Positions 14,244-16,203 of a stretch of 16,203 nt of DNA are shown one piece after another. Numbering within the stretch: the first letter of the stretch is position 1; every line of letters begins with the position of its first letter. The notes beneath the pieces were generated by a model. The model had not been told where the DNA came from, made no database searches, and saw only the letters and a program-made list of their open reading frames with translations. A program made the translations under genes and the position numbers. Origin of the DNA: Clostridia bacterium (GTDB taxonomy: Bacteria; Bacillota; Clostridia; Oscillospirales; CAG-272); assembly GCA_017629395.1 (NCBI GenBank), contig JAGBXH010000123.1, forward strand, positions 1 to 16,203, given 5' to 3'.

Positions 14244-15692
14244 TCACCTTTGCCCGTTTGCGTGAATATTGCTCTGCTTTTTGCGCCGTATCAGCAGCGT
14301 CAGAAGTGCCCTGCCGTCAAACGGGATGAGCGGATAGAGATACCGCCTGCCACCGTTTACTGTCTTGTTGGTCGCCAGCAGCACGACGATCAAAAGCGTT
14401 CCCGCAGCGTATCCCCACACACCGCCAAGTGCCGTCAGGATCAAAAGCCCAATGCGCAAAAACTTGAATGCGTAGCCCAACTCATAGGAGCGTTGCGTAA
14501 AGGTGGCAATGGCAACGAACGCCATATACAGTATGACCTCGGGGATCAGCCAACCAATACCGACCGCAAAATCGCCAAGTATCAAGCCGCCCACGACCGA
14601 GAGCGAGTTGGACAGCATACTGGGCGTATTGAGCGATGCCATACGCAAGCCATCAATGATAAATTCTGTCAACAGCAGCTGCGCGATGATGGGAATTCGC
14701 CCCATCTCCTGCGGAATGATAAAGGACAACCAATCGGGCACGGCAGACGCATGCTGCAAAAGCAAATACCACGTCGGCACAAGAAAAAGCGAGAGCGCGA
14801 ACACGATATAGCGAATGACGCGGATATAGCTGCCGGTCAGTGGGGTAAAATAATAGTCGTTGGTCTCCTGCATGAAGTCAAAAATGCTGACGGGCAGGAT
14901 CATGACCTGCGGAGAGTTGTCGCAGAAGATCAGCACGCTGCCCTCGAGCACCTGCGCTGCAGCGGTGTCGGGTCGCTCGGTGTAGCGGATCTTGGGAAAA
15001 GGATTATACCAGCGCGCCTTGATCAAGCATTCGGCAAGAGATTGGTGTCCCAAGGGCAGCGCGTCGGTATCAATGGAGGCAAGACGCTTTTCAAGGCGGC
15101 TGACGTAATCGGGATTGGCGCGGCTTGCAAGATAGCACATGACCACGTCGGTCTTGGAATGCCTGCCCACCGCAAAATAGCGCATGGTCAGCTGCGGGTC
15201 GCGCACGCGACGGCGCAAAAGCGCGGTATTGAAGATCAGCGTTTCCACAAAGCCGTCGCGCGAGCCGATCATCACGCGGTCACCCTCGGGCTCCTCGGTC
15301 GAGCGCGCGGGATAAGTCCGCGAATCGACGATGAGCGCAAGAGGACCGAAGGTAGAGGCAAGGATCAGCGTTGCGCCCGACAGCACCATTTGCACCATGA
15401 GGTCAACGTCACCCGTCACGTCACATTCCACGTGCGGCACGTTATATTCCGCAAACCGCTCGGCAGCGGATTTGACACCGTCCGACGGCGTTTGCAAGGA
15501 ATCTAATGACAGAAAGTGCATCATCAGCTTTTGCATGGGCGTGCCGTTTACAAAGCCATCTATATAATACAGCGTCATTTCATCTTGTCCTACGCGCAAG
15601 ACCTTGCGAATGACGTCAAAATTCTCATCGGGATGCAAAAGGCTATCCAGCGTTGCCACGTTGACCCGATAATTTTCACCCAGTTTACCCAT
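14244..15692 (-). CDS. spoVAF: GerA-family spore germination protein, SpoVAF-like
   Basis: A 482-residue member of the GerA family A-subunit group. Residues 1 to about 285 are a soluble domain. The string SRDGFVETLIFNTALLRRRVRD (residues 144-165), together with DSRTYPARSTEEP and NPFPKIRYTERPD, resembles the SpoVAF branch rather than GerAA or GerKA proteins. Membrane helices lie around 292-312, 335-350, 363-397 and 412-442, with the family string SNSLSVVGGLILGD at 361-374. SpoVAF acts in the inner membrane of dormant spores and supports release of ions and dipicolinic acid during germination. The ATG at 15692 has AAGGA about 8 nt upstream. The longer open frame to 15941 reads through repeats and is rejected. 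No spoVA genes, gerAB or gerAC flank it within the window. I did not find a convincing SigG promoter. Confidence 0.85.
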   Translation of the reverse strand: MGKLGENYRVNVATLDSLLHPDENFDVIRKVLRVGQDEMTLYYIDGFVNGTPMQKLMMHFLSLDSLQTPSDGVKSAAERFAEYNVPHVECDVTGDVDLMVQMVLSGATLILASTFGPLALIVDSRTYPARSTEEPEGDRVMIGSRDGFVETLIFNTALLRRRVRDPQLTMRYFAVGRHSKTDVVMCYLASRANPDYVSRLEKRLASIDTDALPLGHQSLAECLIKARWYNPFPKIRYTERPDTAAAQVLEGSVLIFCDNSPQVMILPVSIFDFMQETNDYYFTPLTGSYIRVIRYIVFALSLFLVPTWYLLLQHASAVPDWLSFIIPQEMGRIPIIAQLLLTEFIIDGLRMASLNTPSMLSNSLSVVGGLILGDFAVGIGWLIPEVILYMAFVAIATFTQRSYELGYAFKFLRIGLLILTALGGVWGYAAGTLLIVVLLATNKTVNGGRRYLYPLIPFDGRALLTLLIRRKKQSNIHANGQR

Positions 15693-15793
15693 AATCACGT
15701 TCCTTTTTGTGTATTCAAAGGTTAGTTTGGGAGAGTTTTGAGAGATTATGAGAAACAAAATTTGGGCAACCGCCACCATACGGACGCCCCACG

Positions 15794-15929
15794 ATGAAAG
15801 TTTTTGCGTTGCTTTTTTCAAAAAGCGACCGCCCATCCAAGGGCGCGTAGCCCTTGGTCGCGCCCGCAGGCGCGAAACACCTAAAACGGCGTTTTTGGTT
15901 CTTTTTGCGCCAACGGTGTCAAAAAGAAC
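15794..15929 (-). repeat. Four-hairpin intergenic repeat, left copy
   Basis: Reading the minus strand from 15929, four stems follow one another. They are GTTCTTTTTG/CAAAAAGAAC (12-nt loop), TCGCGCC/GGCGCGA (TGCG loop), CCAAGGGC/GCCCTTGG (TACGC loop) and GCTTTTT/AAAAAGC (GA between arms). The copy ends in AAAACTTTCAT about 100 bp upstream of spoVAF. The order, loop sizes and linkers match the right copy at 16017-16154 on the opposite strand, while stem sequences differ in a base-pair-preserving way. Confidence 0.8.
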
Positions 15930-15957
15930 GGAGAGAATCACCTCAATGTAAAAAGAA

Positions 15958-15990
15958 AAAGGAAGCTACTTTGCGTAAGTAGCTTCCTTT
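15958..15990 (-). terminator. Intrinsic terminator for a minus-strand gene right of the window
   Basis: A perfect 14-bp stem (AAAGGAAGCTACTT with AAGTAGCTTCCTTT) has a 5-nt loop. On the minus strand it is followed by TTTTCTTTTTAC, a good T-tract, so it should stop leftward transcription coming from beyond the window. spoVAF would then need its own promoter between here and 15692. On the plus strand the tail is poorer. Confidence 0.8.
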
Positions 15991-16016
15991 ACTGTTTATG
16001 TGAGAAAACCGATTCC

Positions 16017-16154
16017 GTTCTTTCTTTGAGCAAGTAGGCACAAAGAAAGAACCAAAGAAATGCCGTAAGGAAAGTTTCGCCTCTGCGGAGGCGACGAGGG
16101 CTGCGCGCCCTCGACCTGCGCAAACTTTTGAAAAAGTTTGATCAAAACTTTCAT
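16017..16154 (+). repeat. Four-hairpin intergenic repeat, right copy
   Basis: Reading the plus strand, four stems follow one another. They are GTTCTTTCTTTG/CAAAGAAAGAAC (12-nt loop), TCGCCTC/GAGGCGA (TGCG loop), CGAGGGC/GCCCTCG (TGCGC loop) and AAACTTTT/AAAAGTTT (GA between arms). The copy ends in AAAACTTTCAT. It is a diverged copy of 15794-15929 in inverted orientation. The two copies end in inverted AAAACTTTCAT words, giving the composite 15794-16154 terminal inverted repeats of 11 bp. Confidence 0.8.
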
Positions 16155-16191
16155 GAACTAGGCTAGATCGAAACTTTCATGAGTTTGGCTT
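16140..16191 (+). repeat. 26-bp tandem repeat at window edge
   Basis: Two adjacent 26-bp units start with GATC at 16140 and 16166 and share AAACTTTCATGA and GGCT at the same positions, with about five mismatches. The first unit overlaps the end of the four-hairpin repeat. The second runs into a small stem AGTTTGG/CCAAACT (16182-16200). Further units may lie beyond the window. Confidence 0.6.
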
Positions 16192-16203
16192 GTCCAAACT
16201 TAC

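Larger units (their letters stand above)
15693..16203. other. Gene-free, hairpin-rich region at right end
   Basis: I see no supportable gene in these 511 bases. The first 100 (15693-15793) are the leader of spoVAF and contain no promoter I can name. The rest consists of two copies of a multi-hairpin repeat pointing away from each other, a terminator hairpin between them and a short tandem repeat running to the window edge. Open frames here read through repeat sequence and have no family features. Confidence 0.75.

Noticed and set aside
14250..15506. A 418-codon plus-strand open frame opposite spoVAF
   Set aside because: Its sequence is rich in Gln, Arg and His as expected for an antisense frame and has no membrane or domain signal, whereas the minus strand encodes a clear GerA-family protein.
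15693..15941. N-terminal extension of spoVAF up to an upstream ATG
   Set aside because: The extra 83 codons read through the hairpin repeat, give a basic low-complexity peptide, and the ATG at 15692 has a proper Shine-Dalgarno and gives the family's normal length.
15794..16203. CRISPR array at the right end
   Set aside because: The repeats are inverted, hairpin-rich and diverged, without identical short repeats separated by unique spacers of constant length, and no cas gene is present.

Overview
The window carries a division and cell wall (dcw) cluster on the minus strand. It probably comes from an endospore-forming member of the Clostridia (Bacillota). The reasons are the gene order, strong AGGAGG-type ribosome binding sites, a SpoVD-like PASTA transpeptidase, and a GerA-family germination gene of the SpoVAF branch directly upstream. 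A genus cannot be named from the sequence alone.

Layout from left to right. Positions 2-304 (+) are the C-terminal end of an SGNH/GDSL hydrolase that starts outside the window. A bidirectional terminator (312-338) separates it from ftsZ. The minus-strand cluster follows; in its own transcription order, right to left, it is mraZ, rsmH, an ftsL-like gene, a spoVD/ftsI-type PBP gene, murE, murF, mraY, ftsW/spoVE, murG, ftsQ/divIB and ftsZ. Most junctions are tight (a 4-bp overlap up to about 30 bp). Several stop codons overlap the next gene's Shine-Dalgarno sequence, which suggests coupled translation. Three places look transcriptionally active: upstream of mraZ (promoter plus a TGGGG repeat array fitting a MraZ operator), between ftsL and the PBP gene (consensus TATAAT, with a possible SigE-like site), and between ftsQ and ftsZ (TTGAAA-N17-TATTAT). 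Upstream of the cluster lie a terminator, a 13-bp inverted repeat and spoVAF (14244-15692). The right-hand 0.5 kb has no gene and is filled with hairpin-rich repeats.

The genes fit one pathway. MurE and MurF complete the UDP-MurNAc-pentapeptide, MraY and MurG make lipid I and lipid II, and the SEDS protein FtsW with the class B PBP polymerises and crosslinks septal or spore-cortex peptidoglycan. FtsL and FtsQ regulate that synthase, and FtsZ supplies the ring. MraZ and RsmH are the usual leading genes. murD, murB, murC, ftsA and sepF are absent from the window, and only 30 bp separate mraY from ftsW, where murD usually lies.

The least expected observation is at the right end. Two divergently oriented copies of a roughly 137-bp repeat flank a terminator hairpin. 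Each copy folds into four successive stems, and the stems differ between copies by compensatory changes while loops and linkers stay alike. The second is the FtsL-like protein, which carries a cytoplasmic N-terminal region of about 175 residues that I do not recognise.
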